A DNA stretch of 64,000 nucleotides from positions 246,945,502 through 247,009,501 of the forward strand of contig NC_081409.1 in assembly GCF_030272615.1 (NCBI RefSeq), in the 5' to 3' direction. Shown here piece by piece: positions 39,283-50,635 of this stretch. Both the position numbers and the translations under genes were made by a program. Source of the DNA: Cryptomeria japonica. Lineage: Eukaryota > Streptophyta > Pinopsida > Cupressales > Cupressaceae. Every line of letters starts with the position of its first letter. Within the stretch, counting starts at the first letter, position 1. The notes beneath the pieces are model-generated. The model saw only the letters and a program-made list of their open reading frames with translations, did not search any database and was not told the origin of the DNA.

Positions 39283-41068
39283 TGTTAGAGTAATCGGGTC
39301 TTTACTTGATTAATTAAACAATATTTGTTTAATTATTTTGATAACTCAATGATGAACGAATAGTACCAAACCGGTACTGAGAAGGGGGGTGAATCAGTAC
39401 AGACAAAAACACACTCTTGAACCAGTTTGTCTACAGACACTGTGCATTGATAGACAAACAGTAACACCAGTCCTTGAACAGAGTACAACTGGCAAAACCC
39501 AAAATAATTGAGACAAGCATAAACCGGTTGACACTTATCTTCTCATACAATCTAACACTGCATTTCCATTTCACCCTAATGCATGAACAAGTAATCTACC
39601 ATCAAGAATGCACATATAAGCAACTAGATCAACATGATTCACCACTTGACAGAAAACAACATAGCATCACATGAAGAAGACATCACACATGACACACATA
39701 TTTTTCATGTGGAAACCCAACTGGGAAAAACCATGGTGGGGATGAATACCCACAAGCTTGTTTTCGAACTCTTTAGAAGTCCGCTCTGTTAGGAGCCTTG
39801 TTCGGTTAAAGATTGATACAATAGGTTCTGTTAGGAACCGATCCTGTTAGGGATCACTCAGTTAAGGGATGGCTAGAATACCCGGTTAAGGGTTAAACCC
39901 TGTTAAAGGTTACCTTGTTAGAGGATTTCAAGAACTCAATGGTTTTGAGTCACCCTGTTAAAGGATTTATAGCAAGCCTGTTAAAGCTACCCTATTAAGG
40001 GATTTCTCAACTGTTGAAGTGGTTAGAGATCAACAGGTATTACAATGATTTGGTAACAACACTCAATGCCAATGCAGATCCGCTTAAGCTCCTCTTCACC
40101 TTCTACACTTACACTCTGCAGGTATCACGTATCTCTTCTCCTGGATACACACACACAACTTTTTCCAACAACCCTAGAAAGAATCACAACATCGACCTTA
40201 TAGAAAAATAGATAGGTCAGTAGCATAAACCATAAACCCTAAACCTATTAGGTTAACTAATTCAAACGGTTCAATCTTGACCGTTGAGCACACTGCATTA
40301 ATCTCCGTCGTTCGTTTTCCACCGATTTCATGGCGACTGATAACCCATCACACATTATCACCGTTTACAGACTTCACACATTCCCAAGGTAGATAGGAAC
40401 AATCTCCTTCATGCAAGATCCTTCATGCACACAAGGCATATCTGGCAACACGATCTATTCTTCGTTATCATGCTGACTCATCACACAAAGTCACCAGTTG
40501 AGCCACACAGGCTTGAAGCACTTCAACTGGAAACCCTGAAGTTGAGACTACCAACCGGTAGTCATACAACGCTTCCATGTGCCGGTTCCCATAACCATAT
40601 GCCAGTTCACCTTGAACAAGCACACCGCTTCACTTTGGCATAAATGCCGGTTCACAGTGTTATACCGGTTCTCTTCTCTTCATCATATTGACATCAATGA
40701 TAACACAAAATGTCATTATGTCCTCATACCGGTTCACATAATGCCAACATATTTAAGTTCCCTTCATCTCTTTTACACTTAAGCTAACTTTAGGTGCATA
40801 ATAATTAATTCGTTTATTAATTATTATGTGCAAACCTAGGTTTTCCTTTTTAGGGTTTCTTGACCTATTAGAGGTTGATTCTTTTCATTGTATTGTAAGG
40901 ATTATCACATTACACATTTTTGTGAATATGGAGCTCTCATCTTTTTGAGCATATTTTCCTGTGTATTGTTTTTTCTGTTATTTACTTCCTTACTTCTCCT
41001 TGTAATAGGTTATTCTGCTTGCAGAGATCATTTGGGCTCCTGTGGTGTTGTATTTCTCAACTCTCACA
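39283..41068 (+). repeat. 3' LTR of the non-autonomous element, split by a solo LTR
   Basis: The first part is 39283-39338, the second 40755-41068, with TATTT on both sides of the intruder. It starts TGTTAGAGTAATCGGG and ends CTCTCACA. It retains 17 bases (around CCTGTGTATTGTT) that the 5' copy has lost. Confidence 0.92.
39339..40749 (-). mobile_element. Solo Ty1/copia LTR (1411 bp), minus strand
   Basis: On the minus strand it starts TGTTGGCATTATGTG and ends GAGTTATCA. TATTT flanks it on both sides (39334-39338, 40750-40754). The minus strand carries CACCATGGTTTTTCCC and GGGTTTCCAC, then CACCCCCCTTCTCAGT. This is the same order as in the copia-1 and copia-2 LTRs, so it belongs to a related copia family. 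No internal sequence remains, which implies LTR-LTR recombination. It is the deepest layer of the nest. Confidence 0.92.
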
Positions 41069-42154
41069 GTTGGGAGGGTAGAGAATATTGAGGGAATGTG
41101 TTGAGATGTCCCCACAGAAGTGTCAAAGGAGCCTATTTTATTGTAAGCAACAATTGCATGTTGATAGTGGAGATTGGGGTCCTAGTAAGGGATTGGTATT
41201 GAGCAACTAGTTACAAGGGGTGTATGAGTGTTGGGGAGTTGGATTCGGGTTTGATCATGTTGTTTTTCCCTAGTTGAGTATATGTCAAGGGTTGGAGATG
41301 TGTTGAGAAACATGGGTGTGTTGAGAAACATGGGTGTGTTGTTGGGGTATGGAAGCCTTGTGAGTAACCAATGACCTGGTGAGGGGTTTGTGAGTGAGTG
41401 AAGAGTTATCACCTAATTGGATGGGTGAGTTGGGAGAAAGATCTCCCTTAATTGGTTGAATGTGTGGATGCTCTACATCACAATTGTTGTTGTGGTAATT
41501 CATGATTCTTGTGGATGTTTATAGATCGTGTTCTATCCATGTTGATGGTCCACATTTATCATTGTGCTCGTTGTTGATGATTTTTTGGTATGTTCGTGTT
41601 ATGCAATGTTCTTGGTCAATCAAATGATTGTAGCATGTTGTGGATGTTCATGGCATAATTATTGAAGGTGTTTCATGTTTGAGGTGTTTGTTTAGGTCCA
41701 TACTATGTCTTAGCTGACATTATTTTGGTCCGCATGTATTGTTGTAACGTGTGTGGTTATATTCTTGTATTGTGTGATGAGTGTTGAGTCAACCTTGAAA
41801 TATAGGTTGATTATTTGTATAAATATATATATAATATTCATGTGAGAGATGTATCTGTGTGTACAAACAATGATTTGATCATTCAGTAGCAGAGGACAAG
41901 TTTGAAGAAGTGTGAAAGAGCAAAGTTTGTGTTATGTGCTTAACCGAAACTATAACCAAGCATGAGGAGATGCTATTTCATTAGTTCATGATCCTCCGAA
42001 TGTAATCCAAATGTTATTGTAAGGAAGTGAGCCTTCCGAAGGGTTGTAGCCCTTCTTGTTATGTGATTTGAGTAGTGAGCTCTAGGAAGTGTGCCTAAAT
42101 GCATGTGCATTTCCCATTCTAATATTTCATTTACTCCTAATAGGGTATTATCTC

Positions 42155-43351
42155 TGTAAAAGGGAAAATTTGACATAGCAATTTGCAACATGGAAAGGAC
42201 AAATCACTAAGTCAATTTTCACTTGGGAAACCTTTACATTAAAAAGAGGGAAGGGAATCCACTAGATCCAATCCTAAATGAGACAAGGACTGATACTGAG
42301 TGGATTGGATTGATTTGGGTTTTCCTCTTTTGTAAGTTAAATTGTTAAAATAAGTAGAATATTTAAATTGAAGAAAAAATATGTGGAAACAGTGAGCTAC
42401 AGGTTCGGGATTCCATCATGCACCTGGATCTGATTAATATGAGTTGATTTGGAATTTCCTTGTGAAAGCTACCAAAAATAGCAGGGACTGAGTGCAAGGA
42501 CCATGATGCCCCCTCTTGGTCCTACAAAATTTCTAATCATCAAAAAATATATTTTCGTCTGTGTCTGAAGCTTATTTCTAGAAGTACAACCGCACACTTG
42601 TTTCCTGCACATAGAAGGAAAGGGAAATTTGTTGGGAATAGGGGTATGCCTAAGTCAAACCCCGGTTGAGGAATCAACCTTGAATGAAATATTACAAATG
42701 ATGAAGTAAATAATGGAAAGGTATACCTTATATTTACAATTATTGATAATGATGCTTTGCTTCTTGAATGTAATCACATATATTGTATGAAATGGCATGA
42801 ACATGACAAAACCCTAACACACACACATGCTTGCAAATGAATGATGTAATGTTGCTCCAATGAAGAATATGTAGCCTTGAAGAATGATTGATGAAAAATG
42901 CTTGAATGATTGATGTAGTCTCCTTGCCTTTTCCACTTTTCTCGCTTATATGCTCCTTATTCTTGTTATGATGTTATCTCAAAATGAGAGGGGGAGACCT
43001 CCTTATATACTTGTTTGTCGTTAAACATTCTAATTTTCTGACATGGGCTGACATGACGAATTGTTTTACTGCTCAAATTTGAGATAGGGCTTAAGGGGCC
43101 AAAATGGGTCCCAATTAGGGAGGACTAGGGCATGGTGCTTTGACCCTGATGAGGACCAGGGTGTGGCGCCTTGGTCCTACCCCAAATTGGGTTAGGATCA
43201 AGGGGCTATGAAAGGTGCAAGATGGAAAAAATGAAGCTTGGTTGCATGGGGAAGGCACAAATAGGTCCCGATAAAGCATGGGGATGAGATCGCTAAGGTG
43301 AGGGCCCCAAATACAATCAAAATTGCAAGGGGTGCAATTTAGGATGTTACA
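42155..43351 (-). mobile_element. Solo gypsy-type LTR (1197 bp), minus strand
   Basis: On the minus strand it starts TGTAACATCCTAAATTGC and ends CCCTTTTACA, with perfect ATCTC target copies at 42150-42154 and 43352-43356. TGTAAC..CC is a common start of plant chromovirus LTRs. A TATATAAGG promoter-like element is present on the minus strand near 43003. It interrupts the third quarter of the copia-2 5' LTR and leaves no internal sequence. Confidence 0.9.
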
Positions 43352-43561
43352 ATCTCATTGTGGGTAAGTTCCCCCCGTGGTTTTTCCCTTAATTGGGTTT
43401 TCCACATCAAAAATCTTCGTGTTATGTGTGTTATTGATGTGGCGTTGAGTTGGGCTTTCATTGTTAATTATCAGACCTAAAATTGAGTTTGAATTAAGTA
43501 AAGTTTTGTGAGCAAACTGATTCACCCCCCCTCTCAGTTTGCTACATTATTGTGAACAATT

Positions 43562-43573
43562 GGTATCAGAGCT
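43562..43573 (+). other. copia-2 primer-binding site
   Basis: TGGTATCAGAGC, a perfect match to the plant initiator methionine tRNA 3' end, lies two bases after the 5' LTR. Confidence 0.95.
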
Positions 43574-43615
43574 AGATCCTCTGGAAGAAGCTTGATTTCT
43601 TGAGGTGATCCAGGA

Positions 43616-44476
43616 TGACAACCTTTTCTTTTAAGAAGGATAGTTTGAGATTTGATGGAACAAACTACACTCTTTGGAAGAACCAGATGGAATGTCATTT
43701 GAGATGCATATGTTCCTCTGAATGGTCCTACAACTCTGGATGAGATAAAGGAAACTAAATTCAATATTAGAGCTAAGGAAGCCTTGTTGAGTGCCTTGTC
43801 TAAATATGAGATGACTAATGTGATCGATTTGCAGACTGCTCATGAGATCTAGAAGAAGCTAGAGACTTTTTATGAAGGTGGTAGCCATGTGAAAGTTGCT
43901 AAGTTGCAGAGCTTGACAGGAAAGTATAAGATGCCGAAGATGGGCGAAGATGAGAGCATTGCCTCCTTTATGTAGAAAGTGAATGAGCTTGTGTTGAATA
44001 TTAGACATGTCGGTGGAATGTTGGAAGAATCAGAGATTGTAGATAAAGTGTTGAGATCCCTGCCTCTTGCTTACAAGCACAAGGCTACTACTATTTAGGA
44101 GATCTGGATCGTGACAGATGTGACTATAGATATGCTAATTGGAAAGCTTGTTGCTTTTGAGTTGAGCGAATTTGATGAATCTCTTCCTAAGACTGAACCT
44201 GGCATTCAAAGCTACTATATCTGAGAAGCAAAAATATGATCCAGGAGAAAGTTCTACAAGGGTGTCTAGATATGAGATGGAGATGAGAGAGCTTGAAGAA
44301 GAAGAAAGAAAGCTTGAAGAGCTTGAAGTCCTGATTGCCAGGAGATTGCCTAAAGGAATCGGTAAGTATGGAGGAAAGTTGCCTCTTAAATGTTTTTCAT
44401 GTCATAAGATAGGACATTTTGCCTCAAGGTCTCCAGAAAGAGTTTCTAAGAAGCCATTGAAGCCATATAAGCCTAA
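43616..44476 (+). pseudogene. copia-2 gag, broken and cut by an insertion
   Basis: It starts ATG at 43616 (MTTFSFKKDSLRFDGTNY) with the LW.NQMECHLRC gag signature. A frameshift follows, then AKEALLSALSKYEM, KVAKLQSLTGKYKM and VLRSLPLAYKHKATTI, with several stops. After another frameshift comes a charged EMRELEEEERKLEELEVLIA helix and a zinc knuckle CFSCHKIGHFASRSP near 44394. The last Cys of CX2CX4HX4C has become Ser. The frame stops at KPYKPK, where the 7.3-kb element entered. It continues in frame at 51829 with YQKNCYFVIDEG. Confidence 0.92.
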
Positions 44477-44600
44477 GGGTATTTGCAAGATTCTGGGGGT
44501 CCAAAAAGTGGTGATATGAAAAAAATAGCCTTCTCCACTCGCCTAAAAATGCGAAAAATCCATGTTGACCTTTTGGTTGGCTTGGATGGTTTAAAATAAT

Positions 44601-45000
44601 GTATATTATATTATATATGATATAATATATAATATAATATATTATATATTATATAATATATAATATATTATATATAATATAAAATATAATATAATGTATA
44701 ATATATTATATATAATATATAAATTATATATTATATATAATATAATATAAAATATTATATAATAAATTATATATAATATATAAATTATATATAATATATA
44801 ATTTATATATTATATATAATAAATTATATATTATATATTATATATAATATATTATACATTATATTATATTTTATATTATATATAATATATTATATATAAT
44901 ATAATATAATATAATATAATATAATATAATATAATATAATATAATATAATATAATATAATATATATTATATATTTATATATGATATATAATATATAATAT
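44601..45000. repeat. Nearly pure A/T tract with TATAATATA words and (ATAAT)n
   Basis: About 400 bases contain almost no G or C. Most of it alternates TATATAAT and ATTATATA, so many segments are self-complementary. From about 44897 to 44970 it is a clean (ATAAT)n run. Confidence 0.95.
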
Positions 45001-45060
45001 TTCAAATGCAAAAAAACCTAAAAAAATCAGATATCCGATTAAATTAGATGTCTGATTTAT

Positions 45061-45081
45061 GTGGGTATTTTTAATACCCAC
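45061..45081. other. Perfect 9-bp hairpin GTGGGTATT-TTT-AATACCCAC
   Basis: The two arms are exact reverse complements across a three-base loop. It lies between the A/T tract and the decayed gene. CACCCACAGG follows 30 bases later. Its role, if any, is unknown. Confidence 0.8.
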
Positions 45082-45349
45082 TATGATAGCTCGTGGATCA
45101 TTTTTCACCCACAGGTTGTGTGATAGGAAAAAAATTCGATATTGGATTATAGTGGATATTAGATTTTTTGGGCAAAAAAAATTGTGATTCTCTCATCTGA
45201 GGTATGATTTCTTGCCATTTTGTTGTTTTTGTCAATTTTTTTGCATTTTTTATTTGATTTTTGGTTTTTTTCATTGAAACTAGGTTTTTTTAATGGAAAT
45301 ACAATTTTCTTTCAAATTTGTTCATTAAATTCAAATTCAATCAGGTTAA

Positions 45350-47296
45350 ATGGGGGATAACAATGAAAGGCCTGAACAACCACAACCGCCACAACCACCA
45401 ACCCCTCCTTTAGCAAACCCTCCATTGCCAAAGCCCCCCTCAATTGCTCAAAATTTGAACCAATTGAGGGGCATTGCAGATGTTTATAGTAGAATCCTTT
45501 ATCTAGCCCCAATATTAGATCCCCTCAAAGCCATAATAAACAATGAACGAACTGTCACTGAGGAGCACAATGCCACTCTTTTGTGGTTGGATTCCACGAG
45601 GGCTAGATATGCAGATGGCTTGACCTATGATCTGGCCAAGGAGCTTGAGATTTCAAAAGCTAATATTACCGTATTGTTTGTTAATCCCCACACTAGATAG
45701 CTCGTAGATGTGAAAAAAACAAAACTTTCCATAAAATGGTGTACAAATGATGATACGGTGAATAACTTTTGGGATTGTTGGTGGATGGTTTTTGATAAAT
45801 CACCCTACAACAATCTCAATGTCCCCTTTTATTTCATAAAAAAATTGTATGCTAAGTTTGTTTTGGGCAAGCATGCCAACTAATTTGACATCAAGCCTTT
45901 CCAGGGTGTGGGTTTAGGTATGCCTCAAGATAGGCCTGGAGTAGTTCGAGTAGTGTAGAGCCCATATGTCCCCCCTCCTCCCATTTATCCCCCTCCTCCA
46001 ATGCAACATCCAGATATTATTGCTGAGGCAACGCCACAAACTATATAAACTATTCACTCTTTCAGTAGGCTTTTGGTTTCTCAGGTTGGGGCACTAGCTC
46101 AACCTTTTAGTAATGGTAGCGGTGGATCTGGTGGCACTGACATGTCCTCTTCGGCTCCACATATTTGTGTGCCGCATAGTTGTGCTATGTGTGGGCATAT
46201 ATGCTTAGGTCCAGTTGGAGAGCCCGTTGATTCTCTCGCAGACACTGCAAATCATGAGGTGCATGAAATGCATGATGCACTACATGTGACGACGAGGACT
46301 GCAGGATACCCTGGAGAGTCCTCACATGCTAGAGGTGAGGAGGCACCTTCATCATACACCGACGATGTAGTGGTAAGAGTTGTATATTCATAGTGCATTT
46401 CTTTTAAATGATTATTTATAATCTAGATAGTACTAAGTACTAATGTTTATATACATGGTCTATTTAATAGTTGATGACAGAGGAGGAGTTGACACAAGTC
46501 CATGATGGCACCTTGATGACCATTTCATTTGGCCTTGACAGCTATACGATACATATATTATTGCACCTAGTAATTTACATTTTTTATTGTACATACATGG
46601 TTGTCATTTATATTGGCATTAATTATATTATATAGTAACTTGCATGTTTATCTTATTTTAATCTTGTAGGACACAAGTAGCGCGAGTGCAATGTTGCATG
46701 ATTTAGGCTCTGGTAGTGTAGTCAGAGACAAGGGAAAGGTAATTGAATGCAAACATTTTTTAATTAAGAGTTAAAATAACATAATGATTATATATGTCGA
46801 CATAGATAAATAGTTTCACCTACTTGTCATCTTTATGTACAAAACATTGTTGGCTTCACATCCTTGTTGACTGCACCCATTATACCTGACGAAGAAGAAG
46901 AAGAAGAGATGCCTCAAGTACATGTGTTTATTTTATTTTGTGTTTAGTAGATAATTCATTCCTATCAGGGACAATTATATGCTAACTTGTACCTATGTTA
47001 TGTTTGTGAACATATGTAGGTTGTGTATGAAAATCTTGATGACATACCTCCTCTAGCGAAGACATATGTCAAGACTCCTCCAAAGATGAAGAGGAAATGT
47101 GGAGATGAGGTAAACAAGAATTCAATTTTATAGTTAAATTATAGTTCAATGTTTATTGATTTTTATGTTAGCTTTTCAAATGCCAATTATGTAATATAAC
47201 TAATCTTAATTGTGGTTTGATTTTTCTTGTGCAAGATCCTTCAGAGAGGAGCAGTGTGATGAAGAGGATCGATTTTGATGATCCATCAGTAGTTTA
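45350..47296 (+). pseudogene. Decayed intron-containing gene, unrecognised
   Basis: An ATG at 45350 opens a frame (MGDNNERPEQ, then a Pro-rich run) that stays in one register for about 340 codons to 46372. It is broken only by stops near 45698, 45882, 45956 and 46046. Legible parts include QNLNQLRGIADVYSRILYLA, LAKELEISKANITVLFVNPH, NNFWDCWWMVFDKSPYNNLN, a PPPPPIYPPPPM stretch and a Cys/His cluster PHSCAMCGHICLGPVGEPVD. A GTAAGA donor follows at 46373. Probable later exons are from 46471 (LMTEEELTQV), 46670-46738 (DTSSASAMLHDLGSGSV) and 47020-47109 (VVYENLDDIPPLAKTYVKTP), bounded by AG and GT, and a last exon ending DFDDPSVV. Product unknown; it could be a captured host gene or an accessory protein of the element. 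Confidence 0.6.
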
Positions 47297-47939
47297 GGAT
47301 GTTATAGATCATTTTGGGATACTTACATGTCTAGTTGGCGTGTATATTCTGTATATAGACATACATTTACATATATTGACATATATTTTGTTTGAGTTGG
47401 CGTTTATGCCATTTTTGTATATGGACATACACTTGTAATTATTCAACATTTGGATATATATAGAAGTTGAGATTTGATATAACTTGTTCCTCATGTGCAT
47501 AGCGTCATTATTTTAAACTTTAATCTTCAATCCAATAATTAACAATGGCTAATTAATTAACAATAAAATTTTGTTTGTATAACCTTGAGATTGTATATAA
47601 TTTGTTTCATCTAAATCCTAAGTGTTAAATTTGGTTGCCTTTGGCAACTTCACCAAATTTAATGACCATATTGGTATTGGTAATGACGATAACATGGATG
47701 TACTTAGTAATGACAAATAAAAAGTAGCAAAGCATCTTCTACAGTGGAATGCAATTGTTTCATAATCGATTGGTTACATTTAGCAACAATCCGCCATCAT
47801 TAAAGTCGTCTCAGCAGGGAGATACTATGAAGAGGTCCATTTCCACACATTGCTCGTTAAATTTAAGACCTGAATATATGAAATCTAAAAAATAAAGTTG
47901 TTTTGATTTTCATTCAGCTACAAAAAGATAAACTATCTC
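47297..47939. other. Unassigned AT-rich spacer
   Basis: GTTGGCGT followed by TGTATATRGACATACA occurs twice near 47335 and 47398. No gene is seen. Confidence 0.4.
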
Positions 47940-49770
47940 CCGTTTTACCCTCCACTCGGTCGAATGCTCAGGGCCATACCTTACCGACGTCGTCCCTTGA
48001 GCACCCTAAGTGTGAAAAATTGTCAAACTTTGATAGTTTGTATCTTGAAATACATGACACCTACAAATGATCCGTTTGAACCTACATGGTCATGTGAGGG
48101 CTGCCTACAAAATCCTCTCTCATATTTTCAAGATTCAAAGTGGTCTTCTTAGGGTAGTTCTTTTTCAATTGGCAAAATAATCGTCAGTTTCATTCAATGA
48201 AAATTTGCCATGGGGCTAATTTCTCGTTCTGCTCGTCATGACCACAAACTGTTAGTTCGAACACATATGGTTAGGCATTTTTACCCTAGGAATGCTCCTA
48301 TTTTACCCCCCCACTCGGTTGAATGCTTAGGGCCATACCCTATCGACGTCGTCCCTTGAGCATCCTAAGTGCGAAAAATTGTCAGAATTTGACAGACCAT
48401 ATCTCAGAAATCGTGGCACCTACAAATGATCCATTTGAACCTATAGGGTTGCGTGAGGGATGCCTACAAAATTTTGTCTCAGATTTACAAGATTCAGAAT
48501 GGTCTTTATAGGGCAACGATTTTTCAGCTAGCAAAAAAATCGTCAATTTCATTCAATGAAATGTTGCCATAGAGCGAATTTATCGTTCTTCTCACCGTGG
48601 GTGCAAACCGTTGGTCCCAAAACTTTTGGTTAGGCATGATTCTATTTTACCCCCCCACTCGGTCGAACGCTCAGGGCCATACCCTACTGATGCCGTCCCT
48701 TGAGCGCCCTAAGTGCGAAAAATTGTCAAAATTTGTTAGGTTGTATCTTAGAAACCATGGCACTTGCGGATGATCCGTTTGAACCTATAGGGTCATGTGA
48801 GGGATTCCTACAAAATTCTATCTCAAATTTACCAGATTCAAAGCAGTCTTTTTAGGGTAGTGATTTTTCAGTTGGCAAAAAAATCGCCAGTTTCATTCAT
48901 TAAAAAGTTGCGATGGGGCTAATTTCTCGTTCCGCTCGTTGTGGGTGCAAACCATCGGTCCCAACACATCCAGTTATGAATTATTACCATAGGCATGCTC
49001 CTTTTTTAACCCCACACTTGGTCAAATGCTCAAGGCCATACCCTACCAGCGTCGTCCCTTGAGCACCCTAAGTGTGAAAAATTGTAAAAATTTGACAGGC
49101 TGTATCTCAGAAACCATGGAACCTATGAATGATCTATTTGAATCTACAAGGTCACGTGAGGGATGCCTACAAAATCTTGTCTCATATTTAGAAGATTTGG
49201 AGCAGTCTTTTTAGGGCAGCGATTTTTTAGTTGGCAAAAAAATCGTTAGTTTCATTAAATGAAAAGTTGTCATGGAGTGAATTTCTCGTTCTACTCGTCA
49301 TGGGTGTGAACCGTCGGTCCCAATACATTTGATTAGGAATTATTACCCTAGGAATTCTCTTATTTTACCCCTCCACTTAGTCGAATGTTTAGGGCCATAC
49401 CCTACCGACGTCGTCCCTTGAGTGCCCTAAATGCAAAAAATTATCAAAATTTGTTAGGTCGTATCTCAGAAACTGTTACACCCGCAAATGATCTGTTTGA
49501 ACCTATAGTATCACATGAGGGCTTCCTACAAAATCTTGTCTCAAATTTACAATATTTAGAGCGTTATTTTAGGGCAATGATTTTTTAGTTGGCAAAAAAA
49601 TCATCTGTTTCATTCAACGAAAAGTTGCCATGGGGCTAATTCTCGTTCTTCTTGTCGTGGGTGCGAACCATCAGTCCTAGCACGTCCGGTTAGGAATTCT
49701 TACCCTAGGCATGCTCCTATTTTATCCTCCCACTTAGTCGAACGCTTAGGGCCATACCCTACTGGTAGCC
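47940..49770. repeat. Tandem array, five units of about 344-359 bp
   Basis: The anchor GCTCAGGGCCATACCCTA (or a close variant) occurs near 47966, 48325, 48669, 49028, 49387 and 49744, giving periods of 359, 344, 359, 359 and 357. Each unit contains TTGAGCRCCCTAAGTG, GATCCGTTTGAACCTA, GTGAGGGATGCCTACAAAAT and TTTCATTCAATGAAAAGTTG. The sixth unit is cut off at about 49770. Copies differ by many point changes, so the array is old. Each copy carries a ~62-codon open frame in the same place, but it starts and ends within the repeat and does not look like a protein. Confidence 0.95.
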
Positions 49771-50419
49771 ATGTTTGTCTAATCTCGGAGGATGTTAGTT
49801 ACACCTGCCCAGTGAGTTCATTTGTATTTTTTTTTATCTAGGGATTCCAAAATACATTGAAACAACTATATAAATTCCCTAATGTGGATGCAATACCATC
49901 TCGGTAAGTGCAAGCTTGTTTGCCATTAATCTATTTAAATTTATCTATATGATGTTGCTAAGGTGGGCGATTGTATGAAGAAGACACGCTTCTAAGAGCT
50001 CAACTACCCATATGATTGAAGAGGATTTTCACTAGCTTGGAACCAATTAATGTCTCGTCCAAGGCCTATTGGACTTGATAGGTATCTCGTCCAAGAATGT
50101 AAACCCTAATTTTGAAAGCTTTGGCAGAGACGAAGGGTTACAAGTGGCCACTCTATCGGTTCTTTTCTCTTGTTCATATGTCAGAACTTCAACCCCAGAT
50201 ACTTTAAGCAGCAGATGAAACACAATATGTCACATTGAATTAAGAATGATGAGGATATAAAGATAAGAGGAATGAAAAGAGTGGGTTGAATTGGGGTTGA
50301 AGTGAGAGGTGAAGAATAATCCCATTCTCAGAATATAATAAAGAATTTAAATTAGATTGAAGGAATTTATTTTCTCAATTGATAATTTATAGCCCTCAAA
50401 ATCTAGGTGAACAAAATAA
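49771..50419. other. Unassigned DNA after the tandem array
   Basis: No gene or motif is supported. The sequence begins with GTAGCCATGTTTGTCTAATC at the break in the sixth repeat unit. Confidence 0.3.
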
Positions 50420-50635
50420 TACAACTACAACAATGTAATTATGTTCAAATACATTGTATATCATCAATATAACTACACCAATTTACTCATGTACAAATAC
50501 ATTATATATCAACAATACAACTACACCAATGTGCTCATGTGTAAATAGATTGTACATATTTGTACTCATATACAAATACATCGTATATCATCATAAAAAA
50601 GTTGCATCAATGTACTCATATACAAATAACATCCC
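50420..50635. repeat. ~48-bp tandem repeat, four to five units
   Basis: ACAAATACATTGTATATCA, ACTACACCAATTTACTCATG and close variants repeat with a period near 48. ACTCATRTACAAATA is the most constant part. Confidence 0.8.

Larger units (their letters stand above)
36853..41068 (+). mobile_element. Non-autonomous LTR retrotransposon with a GC-rich internal region
   Basis: Two short LTRs (353 and, after removing a nested insertion, 370 bp) start KGTTAGAGTAAT and end CTCTCACA. Directly after the first is TGGTATCAAAGC, a methionine-tRNA-type primer site (37206-37217). Directly before the second is AAGGGGGGG (39274-39282), a polypurine tract. The ~2.1-kb interior has no gag, protease, integrase or reverse transcriptase. 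It must have relied on another element's enzymes. The 17-bp LTR length difference is one deletion in the first LTR. Flanks GTTTT and GTTGG match at only three of five bases. Confidence 0.88.
34329..41480. mobile_element. LTR-like element of about 2.9 kb net, inserted in the copia-2 5' LTR
   Basis: It begins TGGTGTAG and ends CTACATCA, which are near-perfect short inverted ends of the TG...CA type. The flanks CGGTT (34324-34328) and CAATT (41481-41485) look like a 5-bp duplication in which two G have become A. Without its own insertion (36853-41068) it is about 2.93 kb. No coding domain, primer site or second LTR is visible, so a long solo LTR is the simplest reading. A (TA)n tract lies near 35650-35673. 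AATAAAGATTTCATTGAG near 36070 could be a polyadenylation region. Confidence 0.55.
33853..43559 (+). repeat. copia-2 5' LTR, in three pieces
   Basis: Piece a is 33853-34328, piece b 41486-42154, piece c 43357-43559. Each aligns in order with the 3' LTR at 55468-56815. The junctions fall within GATGTTGCGGTTGTTGTTGC and TATTATCTCATTGTGGG of the 3' copy. The LTR ends GTGAACA, directly before the primer-binding site. Confidence 0.95.

Noticed and set aside
47964-49588. Repeated 62-67-codon frames as a possible small protein family
   Set aside because: They recur with the ~357-bp repeat period and simply reflect the repeat. Substitutions do not favour conservative changes by eye.
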